From NCBI RefSeq assembly GCF_013030945.1, contig NZ_JABBXF010000032.1, positions 86,052 to 150,051 on the forward strand: a DNA stretch of 64,000 bases, given 5' to 3'. The position numbers and the translations under genes are program-made. The notes beneath the pieces were generated by a model. The model worked only from the letters and a program-made list of their open reading frames with translations. It did no database searches and was not told where the DNA came from. Shown in pieces: positions 56,149 through 64,000 of the stretch. Source of the DNA: Streptomyces morookaense. Lineage in GTDB: Bacteria; Actinomycetota; Actinomycetes; Streptomycetales; Streptomycetaceae. Numbering within the stretch: the stretch's first letter is position 1; every line of letters starts with the position of its first letter.

Positions 56149-56221
56149 AGCACAATCTCCTTGGATGTCGCCTTGTGTGCGCTTATCACGGTACGCCCCG
56201 CACGGCGTCCCGGTGTCACGG

Positions 56222-57679
56222 TCACTGCTCCCCGCCGGTCTTGCGGTGAGCGGCGGAAGCGGCGTCTGCGGCGGCGCTTCCCGGGCGCTTGCGCGCCACC
56301 CAGCCCTCGATATTGCGCTGCTGGCCGCGGGCGACGGCCAGGGCGCCCGGGGGCACGTCCTTGGTGATGACCGAGCCGGCGGCCGTGTAGACGCCGTCCC
56401 CGATCGTGACAGGAGCCACAAACATGTTGTCCGATCCGGTCCGGCAGTGCGAGCCGATCGTGGTGTGGTGCTTGTTCACCCCGTCGTAGTTCACGAACAC
56501 GCTGGCGGCACCGATGTTGGTGTACTCGCCGATCGTGGCGTCGCCGACGTACGACAGATGCGGGACCTTGGTGCCCTCGCCGATCTCGGCGTTCTTCATC
56601 TCGACGTAGGCCCCGGCCTTGGACTTGGGGCCGAGGTTCGTTCCGGGGCGGAGGTAGGCGTACGGGCCGACGGAGGCGCCCTCGCCGATCCGCGCCGAGT
56701 CGGCGACCGTGTTGTCGACGCGGGCGCCGGCGCCCACGGACGTGTCCTTCAGGCGGGTGTTGGGGCCGACCTCGCTGCCCGCGGCCAGGTGGGTGGCGCC
56801 GAGGAGCTGGGTGCCGGGGTGCACGAGCGCGTCGGGCTCGAAGGTGACGGTGACGTCGACCCAGGTGGTCGCCGGGTCCACGACGGTCACACCGCTCATC
56901 ATCGCGGCGTGCAGCAGGCGCTCGTTGAGCAGCTTGCGGGCCTCGGCCAGCTGGACGCGGTTGTTGATGCCCAGGATCTCCCGGTGGTCGCCGGCCACGG
57001 CCGCGCCCACCCGGTGCCCGGCCTCGCGCAGGATGCCCAGGACGTCGGTCAGGTACTCCTCGCCCTGGCTGTTGTCCGTGCGGACCTTGCCGAGCGCGTC
57101 CGTCAGCAGCTGTGCGTCGAAGGCGAAGACACCGGAGTTGATCTCGCGGATGGCGCGCTGCTCGTCGGTGGCGTCCTTGTGCTCGACGATCGCGGTGACG
57201 GCGCCGGTCGCGGCGTCGCGCACGATGCGGCCGTAGCCGGTGGAGTCGGGGACCTCGGCCGTGAGGACCGTGACCGCGTTGCCGTCGGCGGCGTGGGTGT
57301 CCGAGAGGCGCTTGAGCGTGTCCCCGGTCAGCAGCGGGGTGTCGCCGCAGACCACGACCACGGTGCCGTCGAGGGCGATCCCGCTGTCCGAGAGCTCCTC
57401 CAGGCCCATGCGCACGGCGTGGCCGGTGCCGTTCTGCTCGTGCTGCACGGCGGTGCGGACGCCCGGGTCGATCTCGGCCAGGTGCGCGGAGACCTGCTCG
57501 CGGGCGTGGCCGACGATGACGACCAGGTGCTCGGGGTCCAGCTCGCGGGAGGCGGAGACGACGTGTCCGACGAGGGAGCGGCCGCAGAGGGTGTGCAGGA
57601 CCTTGGGGGTCGCCGACTTCATGCGGGTGCCCTCACCCGCTGCGAGGACGACGACGGCTGCCGGGCGGTTGGCGCTCAC
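56222..57679 (-). CDS. glmU: bifunctional UDP-GlcNAc pyrophosphorylase/GlcN-1-P acetyltransferase
   Basis: 485 residues from the GTG at 57679. N-terminal nucleotidyltransferase with LAAGEGTRMKS and NGTGHA; C-terminal left-handed beta helix of hexapeptide repeats with PHLSYVGDATIGEYTNIG and VNYDGVNKHHT. Makes UDP-GlcNAc for peptidoglycan. The C-terminal tail of about 30 residues is a low-complexity extension. Confidence 0.97.
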   Translation of the reverse strand: MSANRPAAVVVLAAGEGTRMKSATPKVLHTLCGRSLVGHVVSASRELDPEHLVVIVGHAREQVSAHLAEIDPGVRTAVQHEQNGTGHAVRMGLEELSDSGIALDGTVVVVCGDTPLLTGDTLKRLSDTHAADGNAVTVLTAEVPDSTGYGRIVRDAATGAVTAIVEHKDATDEQRAIREINSGVFAFDAQLLTDALGKVRTDNSQGEEYLTDVLGILREAGHRVGAAVAGDHREILGINNRVQLAEARKLLNERLLHAAMMSGVTVVDPATTWVDVTVTFEPDALVHPGTQLLGATHLAAGSEVGPNTRLKDTSVGAGARVDNTVADSARIGEGASVGPYAYLRPGTNLGPKSKAGAYVEMKNAEIGEGTKVPHLSYVGDATIGEYTNIGAASVFVNYDGVNKHHTTIGSHCRTGSDNMFVAPVTIGDGVYTAAGSVITKDVPPGALAVARGQQRNIEGWVARKRPGSAAADAASAAHRKTGGEQ

Positions 57680-57797
57680 GGGTGTGTCCTTTGACTTCGA
57701 GTGGTGGACACCCGAAGGATACCGGTGAGTCCTGCGGCCGAAACGCGCCCCGGCAACGACTGCCTGGTCAGGGCCCGTACACGGGCCGGAAAGGGAG

Positions 57798-57869
57798 CTC
57801 CCCCGCCAGGACTCGAACCTGGAAAGACGGCACCAAAAACCGTAGTGTTGCCAATTACACCACAGGGGA
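57798..57869 (-). tRNA. tRNA-Gln (anticodon TTG)
   Basis: 72 nt. Acceptor stem TCCCCTG/CGGGGGA with one G-T pair, D stem GTGT/ACAC, anticodon stem ACGGT/GCCGT with loop TTTTGGT (anticodon TTG, decodes CAA), T arm CCAGG-TTCGAGT-CCTGG. No CCA encoded. It lies in the 343-base gap between glmU and a kinase gene; the rest of the gap shows no other gene. Confidence 0.96.
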
Positions 57870-58022
57870 TAGCAATCTCACCCGAATCGGACATTGGTCG
57901 GAACCTGTCCGCCGGGTACCCCACACTATGCCGTACCGCCGCCCTCCGACGCGACGGTATGTGCGCTTGTGCTGCTGCGCACCCCGGGAAAACCGGTGGC
58001 ACCCGCCCGTAGTCTGGGTGGT

Positions 58023-59327
58023 ATGACCACAACGGGGGCAATCACGGACGCAGGCGCGCGGGGCGCGCCTGCGGGGCCGTGGTGGTGGGAGCGCCGGCGC
58101 GGCCTGGCGCTGGACGTGGTGCTGGCGCTGGTGTCGGCGCTCGAATGCATGCTGGAGGGTGTCTCCTTCGCCCACGAGGCCGGACTGCCGGCGGGGCTCG
58201 TCGGCCTGGCGGGGATACCCGTGGGGGCCACGCTGCTGCTGCGGCGGCGCTGGCCCGTCGCGGTGGTGCTCGTCTCCATCGCGATCACCCCGGCCGAGAT
58301 GGGCTTCCTGCTCGGCGTCGTCGGCCTCTACACCCTCGCGGCCTCGGACGTCCCGCGCCGCATCATCGTCGTCCTGTCCGGCGCCTCCTTCGCGGGCACG
58401 CTGATCGTCACCCTCGCGCGCTTCCACCGCGACATGCCGGAGGACGCCTACCGCCCCGGCTTCTGGGTGACGCTCGTCTTCTCCCTGGTGATGGCCCTCG
58501 GCCTGACGGCGCCGCCGGTGCTCCTGGGCCTGTACGTCGGTGCCCGCCGCCGCCTCGTCGAGAGCCTGCGCGAACGCGCCGACGGCCTGGAGCGGGAACT
58601 GTCCCTGCTCGCCGACCGCGCGGAGGAGCGGGCCGAGTGGGCCCGCAACGAGGAGCGCACCCGCATCGCGCGCGAGATGCACGACGTGGTCGCCCACCGG
58701 GTGTCGCTCATGGTCGTGCACGCGGCGGCCCTGCAGGCGGTGGCCCTCAAGGACCCGGAGAAGGCCTCCCGCAACGCGGCCCTGGTCGGCGACATGGGGC
58801 GGCAGGCGCTGACGGAACTGCGTTCGATGCTGGGTGTCCTGCGGACGGCTTCGGATACGGCGCCGGCTGTGGAACCGGCTCCGGAACCGGAACGGCTGGC
58901 CGCCGTGGCCGCCGCCGCGTCGGCGCGGGTCAAGGCCGCGGAGGCAGGCCCCTCGCTGGAGGAGCTCGCCGACCTCGTCGAGCAGTCCCGGGCCGCCGGG
59001 ATGGCCGTGGAACTGTCCCTGGAGGGCGAGGAGCGCCCGTACACGGCACCGGTCGAGAGCACGGCGTACCGCGTGGTGCAGGAGGCGCTGACGAACGTGC
59101 ACAAGCACGCGCCGGGCGCCAAGGCGGTGGTGCGCGTGGCGCACCGGGAGGCGGAGGTCGCCCTCCAGATCGAGAACGGCCCGTCGGACGGCCCCGGCCC
59201 CGGCCTCCCCAGCGGCGGCAACGGCCTGATCGGCATGCGGGAGCGTGTGGCGGCGCTGGGGGGCGTCTTCGTGTCGGGCCCGACGGATGCGGGGGGCTTC
59301 CGGGTGTCGGCGGTGATACCGGGGTAG
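58023..59327 (+). CDS. orphan NarL-type sensor histidine kinase
   Basis: 434 residues from the ATG at 58023. About five TM helices in the first 185 residues with little outside the membrane, a coiled linker, then HisKA_3 with His220 in REMHDVVAHR and the ATPase (VVQEALTNVHKHAPGA N box, GGNGLIGMRERV). Liquid-facing sensor is small, so it may sense the membrane. No response regulator is adjacent; the two orphan LuxR-type regulators in the window are more than 10 kb away. Confidence 0.9.
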   Translation: MTTTGAITDAGARGAPAGPWWWERRRGLALDVVLALVSALECMLEGVSFAHEAGLPAGLVGLAGIPVGATLLLRRRWPVAVVLVSIAITPAEMGFLLGVVGLYTLAASDVPRRIIVVLSGASFAGTLIVTLARFHRDMPEDAYRPGFWVTLVFSLVMALGLTAPPVLLGLYVGARRRLVESLRERADGLERELSLLADRAEERAEWARNEERTRIAREMHDVVAHRVSLMVVHAAALQAVALKDPEKASRNAALVGDMGRQALTELRSMLGVLRTASDTAPAVEPAPEPERLAAVAAAASARVKAAEAGPSLEELADLVEQSRAAGMAVELSLEGEERPYTAPVESTAYRVVQEALTNVHKHAPGAKAVVRVAHREAEVALQIENGPSDGPGPGLPSGGNGLIGMRERVAALGGVFVSGPTDAGGFRVSAVIPG

Positions 59328-59332
59328 GGGTG

Positions 59333-59388
59333 CGCTCCGAAGGGGCGCGGGGCCGTTTCGATTTGCGGCTCCGCCGCGTGGGCGCGAT
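59333..59388. repeat. intergenic repeat copy
   Basis: CTCCGAAGGGGCGCGGGGCC then TTTGCGGCTCCGCCGCGTGG, two modules of the family, after the kinase gene. Confidence 0.7.
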
Positions 59389-59416
59389 CGGCCACAGCCG
59401 GCCCGCACCCGCAGGG

Positions 59417-59950
59417 CTACCCCTGGCGGGCCCCTGCCGAAAGGCGGGACGGCCGCGTCCCCGTCACCAGCGTCCCGATCGCGTGATCGATGTCCGACCC
59501 CAGATACCAGTCACCGGCATGGTCCAGCCCGTACACGCGCCCATGCGTGTCGATGGCCAGCAGTGCCTGCCCGTCCAGCTCCTGTCCCAGCGGGCAGACG
59601 TCCGCCCCCAGTGCCCGGCCCAGGTCGGCGACGGTCCGGGCCAGGTGCAGCCCGTGCATCGGGTCGACCTCGAACGGTGTCGGCGCGATGTGCCGCCCCG
59701 GCCCGGAGGCCGCGATGCGCAGTCCGCCGAACTCCGCCCACGCCTCGACGGCGGCGGGGAAGACGGTGTGCCGGTGCCCGGCGGGCGAGACATGGGCGCG
59801 CAGGGCGTCGGCCCACTGCTCGGCGGCCTTGATGTCCCAGCGCCCGGGCTGCCACCCGGCCTCGCGCAGGGCCGCGTCGACGGCGACGGGGAAACGGGTG
59901 GCGGCGGTGCGGTCGAAAGCGCGCATGGTGTGGTGGTCAGTTCCTGCCAT
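59417..59950 (-). CDS. SUKH-3 family immunity-type protein
   Basis: 177 residues from the ATG at 59950; an ATG at 59926 is possible and avoids overlap with the upstream gene. FPVAVDAALREAGWQPGRWD, HRHTVFPAAVEAWAEFGGL and YGLDHAGDWYLGSDIDHAIG are the known pattern of SUKH-3 proteins. In bacteria this superfamily acts as immunity proteins for polymorphic toxins. It follows a deaminase-like gene with a 14-base overlap, which suggests a toxin-immunity style pair. Confidence 0.82.
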   Translation of the reverse strand: MAGTDHHTMRAFDRTAATRFPVAVDAALREAGWQPGRWDIKAAEQWADALRAHVSPAGHRHTVFPAAVEAWAEFGGLRIAASGPGRHIAPTPFEVDPMHGLHLARTVADLGRALGADVCPLGQELDGQALLAIDTHGRVYGLDHAGDWYLGSDIDHAIGTLVTGTRPSRLSAGARQG

Positions 59951-60467
59951 GGGTCGAGGGGGCCGGATCGACGGAGCGTACGCCGAAATGGGCCAGCAGC
60001 GCGGTACAGGAGCGGCAGGGCGGGACGTAGCCGCCGTGCAGCGGGTCACCGTCCTCGCGGATGTGGCGGGCCGTCAGCTTGGCCTGCTTGAGGGCCCGCC
60101 GGGCCTCGCCGTGGGTGAGGGGTTTGCGGGAGGCGCGTTTGCTGCGGCCGGCCTCGAAGCCGGTGAGGAAGCGCGTCAGCAGAACCGCTTCCGGGCAGCG
60201 GCCGGTGAAACGCTCGCGGCGGTCGCTGGTGAGGGTGTCCAGAAAGTCCTGGACGAGAGGGTGCAGCCGGGGCGGCTGGTCGCCCTTGCCGCCGGTGCAG
60301 GTGAGGGTCTCGCCGCGGACGGAGAGCGCGGCGGCGACCGCGGGCAGGATCCCGTCACGGCGGTGCAGCAGCGCGGGCGGTCTGTCCGCGTCCTCGGTGG
60401 AACTCCAGGTGAGCCGGGGGTCGCCGGGCGTACCGCCCTCGGTCTGGCGGTCCTGAGTCGTGTGCAT
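59937..60467 (-). CDS. YwqJ-related putative deaminase
   Basis: 176 residues with GGGAGGG before the ATG. Zn-dependent deaminase motifs: Cys91-P-Glu93 in GRCPEAVLL and Cys151/Cys154 in PPCRSC, with HGGYV before it. This is the C-x-E ... PCxxC layout of YwqJ-like polymorphic toxin deaminases. It has no signal peptide and no delivery domain, so it is a stand-alone cytoplasmic form. Followed by SUKH-3 on the same strand; divergent from the WHH-SUKH gene, with a 379-base gap. Confidence 0.75.
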   Translation of the reverse strand: MHTTQDRQTEGGTPGDPRLTWSSTEDADRPPALLHRRDGILPAVAAALSVRGETLTCTGGKGDQPPRLHPLVQDFLDTLTSDRRERFTGRCPEAVLLTRFLTGFEAGRSKRASRKPLTHGEARRALKQAKLTARHIREDGDPLHGGYVPPCRSCTALLAHFGVRSVDPAPSTHGRN

Positions 60468-60846
60468 GGTGGTACTTCCCTCCCGTGCAATCCCCCTGTT
60501 GCGGGGATCAGACTGCCAAATGGGATGCCGGGTGCGGAAGGCAGGTCGGCGTTGCGTGCGTCTGATGTGCCGCGTGATGGCTGAGGGGACGTGAGTTGTC
60601 GCCCGTGGAGCGGGGGTGCGACGGGGTCATGTCCGTATTCACGCCGCGCCGGTGTACGCGGTTGCAAGCGCCGGTGGGATGTCGGCGGCATAGGCGCGGG
60701 GCGGGTGCGGGACAGCGGAGCGATCCCGTCTTGCGGCACCGCATAGGCTTGTCGGTCACGAGGTGTGCTCGGCCGGAGGCCGGGTCTCCAGGGACACAGA
60801 CAGTCAGCAGGGCAATCAGCAAGGCAGTCAGTAGGGGGCTTCCGCC
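60468..60846. promoter_or_regulatory. divergent promoter region of the toxin/immunity-type cluster
   Basis: No gene is convincing in these 379 bases. Bases 60799-60837 hold three imperfect 13-base direct repeats (CAGTCAGCAGG, CAATCAGCAAGG, CAGTCAGTAGG) just before the ATG at 60847. The region must carry the promoters for both directions. Confidence 0.45.
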
Positions 60847-61824
60847 ATGACTTCAGGTCGGCTCGGGCAGCAGGCCGCGCCACCGAACGCGGCCTATGCC
60901 GGGCAGGTCGTGCACTTCCCGGACCCGGTCCGGCACGCCCGTCATCCCAAGGGCGTCCGGGTGGACGAGAACGGTTTTCCGGACTTCTCCCCGTATGCCC
61001 GGGCGGCCGCCGAGATCGAGGAGCCGCCGGAGGGTTTCGGCGTCGACGAGCTGCGGCTCACCGACTACGTGTCGGCCAACGCCGCGCTCTGCGCCGCCGG
61101 TCACGAGCTCTGGGCGAGCCTGCCGCCGGTGGCCACGCCGCACGGCTGGACCTGGCACCACGTCGCGGGCACGCGCCGCCTGGAGCTGGTCCCCGTGGAG
61201 GTCAAGGCGCTGCTGCGGCACCACGGCGGTCTGGCGACGGCACGGGTGGACCAGGACAAGCGCGGCACCCGCCCGCTGCAGGAGACCCGTCCCGTGCACT
61301 TCGCACTGCCGCAGCGGGAGCTCGCGGTGACGGAGGAACAGGTCCAGGGCGTCGAGGAGGACCTCGGCTACCGCCTGCCGGACGCGTACCGCTCCTTCCT
61401 CAAGGCGGCGGGCGGCTGTGCACCCGTGGGCGCGGCGCTGGACGCGGAACTGGGCCTGCTGATCGACCAGCCGTTCTTCACGGTGCGCGACGAGGCGGCG
61501 GTCAACGACCTCGTCTACATCAACAAGTGCCTGCGGGACCACGTCACCAAGGACTACCTGGGCGTGGCCTTCGTCCAGGGCGGCGTCCTCACCGTCAAGG
61601 TGAAGGGCGAGGCGGTCGGTTCGGTGTGGTTCTGCGCGTACGACGACGCCCGGGACCGTGACGGCTGGACGGTGCAGGAGCGGGTGGAGAAGCTCCTCCT
61701 GCCCTGCGGCGAGGACTTCGACGCCTTCCTGATGCGGCTGGCCGGCGGACCGCCGGAGCTGGAGACGGTGGCGAACCTGATGGTGGACGGCGGCTTCGCG
61801 TACGCCGTGCCGGTGGAGGGGTGA
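60847..61824 (+). CDS. WHH-type nuclease domain fused to SMI1/KNR4 (SUKH) domain
   Basis: 325 residues. Residues about 35-125 resemble the WHH group of HNH/EndoVII nucleases: GVRVDENGFPDFSPYA, then GWTWHHV with Trp103-His104-His105 and ELVPVEVKALLRHHGGL. From about 150 the chain is an SMI1/KNR4 domain (LGYRLPDAYRSFLKAAGG, GCAP; FFTVRDEAAVNDLVYIN). So a toxin-type nuclease and an immunity-type domain seem joined in one protein. No secretion signal. The next gene starts 7 bases after the stop. Confidence 0.8.
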   Translation: MTSGRLGQQAAPPNAAYAGQVVHFPDPVRHARHPKGVRVDENGFPDFSPYARAAAEIEEPPEGFGVDELRLTDYVSANAALCAAGHELWASLPPVATPHGWTWHHVAGTRRLELVPVEVKALLRHHGGLATARVDQDKRGTRPLQETRPVHFALPQRELAVTEEQVQGVEEDLGYRLPDAYRSFLKAAGGCAPVGAALDAELGLLIDQPFFTVRDEAAVNDLVYINKCLRDHVTKDYLGVAFVQGGVLTVKVKGEAVGSVWFCAYDDARDRDGWTVQERVEKLLLPCGEDFDAFLMRLAGGPPELETVANLMVDGGFAYAVPVEG

Positions 61825-61831
61825 GCGGCGC

Positions 61832-64000
61832 ATGGTGACGTTCGCGCAGGCGCAGGAACGGGCGGAGCGCTGGGTCAACGGCGACGTGCCCGGATACCTC
61901 CACCGCGAGGTGCAGGTGAGGGAATTCGACCTGGGCTTCGTGGCCTGGGCCGACAGCCCTGCGGGCGGCGGAGCCCGCTTGGTGATCGCCCGGGACAGCG
62001 GTGAGACGACGCTGTGGCCGGCACTGCCGGTGGGCGAGGTGATCCGCCGCTACGAGGAGGAGTACGGAACGGTGCCCGTGGACGAACCGGCCCCGGACGC
62101 GGCACCGCCGCGCCGGCTGGACCTGGAGGCGACGTCGTTCCTGCTGTCGCCGCCGGAGTGGCTGCAGGAGGCGGCGGATGCGATGGGCATCCCGGACCGC
62201 AGGACGACTTCCTCGCCTCCGGCGGGGGTGCCTTCGGCGGGTGACGGTGCCGGGGCGCCTCCGGCGGGGGACGGTGACGGTGCCGGGGCGCCTCCGGCGG
62301 GGGACCGTGATGGTGCTGCGGTGTCTCCGGCGGGGCACGGTGACGGTGCCGGAGTGGTCACGTCCTGGGAGGACGTGGACAAATCCGCTGTCGGGACGGC
62401 CGCTTGGGCGGACGCCGACGCGGACGACGACCGCTCGGTGGGCCTGCCGGCGACGGTGCTGACACCGGCGCTGTCGGGCTCGGACGCCGACGACACGCCG
62501 CCGCCGGGTGTCCGTCCGGACGCGAAGACGGAACTGATGCCGCGGGGCAGCGCATTGCCGGCCACGGCAATCGCTCCGGCGCTGCCGGATGCTCCGCAGG
62601 TTCCGGGGGCCATGGGTGCCGGTGGCCCGGCGGCCCCTGGTGTTCCGGGTGGGGCCGGTGGCTCCGGGAGCGCGGGCGTGCCGGGGGGTGCCGGTACCCC
62701 GTCGCCTTCGGGTGGGCCCGGTGCGCCGCAGACGCCTGGCATGCCAGGTGGCCCGGCGGCTCCTGGTGTTCCCGGGGGCTTGCAGGCGCCCGGCAACCCG
62801 ATGGGGTCCGGAATGCCCAGTGCCCCGCAGGGCGTGGGCGCTTCTGGTGGCCCGCAGAGCCTCGGTGGCCCGGCGGCTCCCGGCATGTCCGGTGGCCCGC
62901 AGAGCACCGGTGGTTCGGTTGCTCCCGGCGTGCCGGGTGGCCCGGCAGGTCTTGGTGCGGCCAACGGCCCGCAGGGCAACGGCGGTCCGCTGACCCCGGG
63001 TGCCCCGCAGGGGCCTGGCGGTCCGGCGGTTCCGGGTGCCCCCGGTGGCCTGGGGATTCCGGGCGTGCCGGGCGCCCCGTCGGGCCCGGATGTGCCCAAC
63101 GCCTCGCAGGGCGTGGGTGATCCGTCGGTTCCTGGTGGGGCGGCCAATGCCTCGCAGATGCCCGGTGCTCCGGCGGTCCCCGGTGGCCCCGGGGCCACCG
63201 GCACGTCGGGCGGCCTGGCCCCTGGCATGGCCGGTGCCCCGGGCGTCCCCAACGCCCCGCAGGGCAACGGCGTGCCGGGTGCCCCGGTAGGCCTTGGTGC
63301 GGCCAACGCCCCGCAGGGCAACGGCGGTCCGCTGACCCCGGGTGCCCCGCAGGGGCCGGGCGGTTCGGCGGGCTCTCCGGGCAGCGGTGACCCGTCGGTC
63401 CCCGGTGCTCCTGGTGCCGCGCAGAGCGGCGGCCCGGTGGCTCCGGGCATGCCGGGTGGTCCGCAGAGCATGGGCGGTCCCTCGGTTTCCGGCGCGCCCA
63501 ACACCCCGCAGGGCCCTGGCTTCCCCGGCGCTCCGGCGGCCCCTGGTGCCCCCAACGCCCCGCACATGCCCGGTACCCCGGCTGCTCCCGGCAACCCGCA
63601 CAGCAGCGGCGGTCCGGTGCCCCCCGGCGTACCCGGCACCGCGCAGGGCGTCGGCAACCCCCCGGTCCCCGGCATGCCCAGCCCTCCGCAGCCGCCCGGC
63701 GTCCCGGGCAACCCGCCGGCCCCCAACGCCCCGCAGGGCACCGGTGGCCCGACACCCCCCGGCGTCCCCGGCCCCCCGCCGATTCCCGGCAACCCCAACG
63801 CCCCCCAGGCCACAGCCGCCCCCGGCGCCCCGCAGCCGCCCGCTGCCCCGCAGAGCCCCGATGCCCCCGGAGGGAACCGGCACTACGCCGCCACGATGCT
63901 GGCCGACCCCAGCGCCATGGCGGGCGCCCCCGCGCGCCCCGGCGGCAACCCGCCCGCGCCGCCCGGCGCACCCGGTGCCCCGCAGGGTCCCGCTGCCCCG
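61832..64000 (+). CDS. large Pro/Gly-rich protein with YrhB-like N-terminus, partial
   Basis: Open frame of 723 codons from the ATG at 61832 (GGAGGGG before it) to the window end, with no stop. The first 105 residues are a folded domain (FAQAQERAERWVNGDVPGYL, REFDLGFVAWAD, VIARDSGETTLWPALPVGEV) of the YrhB type. A second piece, TSFLLSPPEWLQEAADAMGI, follows. Then come three 11-residue GAPPAGDGDGA repeats and, from about residue 245, a long G-x-P/A-rich stretch. Related Streptomyces proteins, as I recall, end in a SUKH-4 or deaminase domain, which would lie beyond the window. Confidence 0.78.
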   Translation, partial: MVTFAQAQERAERWVNGDVPGYLHREVQVREFDLGFVAWADSPAGGGARLVIARDSGETTLWPALPVGEVIRRYEEEYGTVPVDEPAPDAAPPRRLDLEATSFLLSPPEWLQEAADAMGIPDRRTTSSPPAGVPSAGDGAGAPPAGDGDGAGAPPAGDRDGAAVSPAGHGDGAGVVTSWEDVDKSAVGTAAWADADADDDRSVGLPATVLTPALSGSDADDTPPPGVRPDAKTELMPRGSALPATAIAPALPDAPQVPGAMGAGGPAAPGVPGGAGGSGSAGVPGGAGTPSPSGGPGAPQTPGMPGGPAAPGVPGGLQAPGNPMGSGMPSAPQGVGASGGPQSLGGPAAPGMSGGPQSTGGSVAPGVPGGPAGLGAANGPQGNGGPLTPGAPQGPGGPAVPGAPGGLGIPGVPGAPSGPDVPNASQGVGDPSVPGGAANASQMPGAPAVPGGPGATGTSGGLAPGMAGAPGVPNAPQGNGVPGAPVGLGAANAPQGNGGPLTPGAPQGPGGSAGSPGSGDPSVPGAPGAAQSGGPVAPGMPGGPQSMGGPSVSGAPNTPQGPGFPGAPAAPGAPNAPHMPGTPAAPGNPHSSGGPVPPGVPGTAQGVGNPPVPGMPSPPQPPGVPGNPPAPNAPQGTGGPTPPGVPGPPPIPGNPNAPQATAAPGAPQPPAAPQSPDAPGGNRHYAATMLADPSAMAGAPARPGGNPPAPPGAPGAPQGPAAP
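62222..62351 (+). repeat. 33-bp tandem repeats (GAPPAGDGDGA units)
   Basis: About three copies of an 11-codon unit with variants GAPPAGDGDGA, GAPPAGDRDGA and AVSPAGHGDGA, after a shorter first unit. They link the N-terminal domains to the Gly/Pro region. Confidence 0.7.
62951..63364 (+). repeat. 72-bp direct repeat inside the Pro/Gly-rich gene
   Basis: 62951-63022 and 63293-63364 match at 70 of 72 bases, 342 bases (114 codons) apart and in frame. It codes for LGAANxPQGNGGPLTPGAPQ and a little more. Recent duplication inside the low-complexity region. Confidence 0.8.

Noticed and set aside
57894..58022. Longer N-terminus for the NarL-type kinase
   Set aside because: The extra 43 residues show no coding character and end next to the tRNA; the ATG at 58023 starts a normal kinase N-terminus.
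60508..60822. Small frames in the divergent gap of the right-end cluster
   Set aside because: No ribosome binding site, no domain and composition typical of random GC-rich sequence.
62050..63813. Antisense collagen-like frame of 587 codons
   Set aside because: Mirror of the Gly/Pro repeats on the plus strand; the plus frame has a ribosome binding site and a folded N-terminal domain.
61595..63883. Antisense frame of 762 codons
   Set aside because: It runs across the SMI1/KNR4 gene and the Pro/Gly-rich gene, is Arg/Gly-rich with no domain, and is explained as the complement of repetitive GC-rich coding sequence.

Overview
The window reads as a piece of the chromosome of a Streptomyces-type actinomycete. 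GC content is very high, codons end almost always in G or C, and GTG starts and 4-bp ATGA/GTGA stop-start overlaps are common. Many gene families are typical of the group: XRE/DUF6879 module, MarP-like protease, RpfB, Pmt, Tricorn. From memory, the order galT-galE-galK / response regulator / MarR (TamR-like) / trans-aconitate methyltransferase / TetR-desaturase / ppc / pth-rplY-prs-glmU matches the conserved core of Streptomyces chromosomes; I could not run an alignment.

Layout. 0-10 kb: lipoprotein plus sensor kinase, DUF1269 protein, acetyltransferase, exonuclease III, a papain-fold-like protein, a DUF4436 membrane protein, an XRE regulator module with two copies of one operator, then a flavin monooxygenase-SDR pair. 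10-21.6 kb: Gln-rich small protein, Tricorn protease divergent from a TetR-MMPL exporter pair, MarP-like protease, nickel/cobalt permease, class C serine hydrolase-SDR pair. 21.7-32.9 kb: protein mannosyltransferase, penicillin-binding protein, EamA exporter, secreted DUF6299-like protein, then an information/cell-wall run (rsmI, zinc-ribbon protein, TatD, rpfB, ksgA, ispE). 32.9-40.6 kb: decayed gene fragments, cytochrome P450 with a divergent regulator, ABC-F ATPase, PQQ-propeller protein and an orphan regulator whose receiver has lost its phospho-acceptor.

40.5-58 kb is a metabolic core: a sodium symporter divergent from the galTEK operon; a second LuxR-type regulator; MarR/trans-aconitate methyltransferase with a clear palindrome between them; a desaturase-TetR operon; PEP carboxylase; the pth-rplY-prs-glmU block with strong hairpin terminators; and tRNA-Gln(UUG). 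58-64 kb holds an orphan NarL-type kinase, then a toxin/immunity-type cluster: a YwqJ-like deaminase with a SUKH-3 protein on one strand, and divergently a WHH-nuclease-SUKH fusion followed by a very long Pro/Gly-rich reading frame that leaves the window.

Two features cut across the map. A modular family of intergenic palindromic repeats (around CCCCGTAAGGGGCGCGGGG) sits after many genes, once as a 157-bp element with perfect 32-bp terminal inverted repeats, and it supplies the last codons and stop of some genes. Promoter regions of several regulators hold clean dyads or phased repeats that look like operators. The best candidate for an under-described system is the deaminase/SUKH-3/WHH-SUKH/Pro-Gly-rich cluster at the right end.
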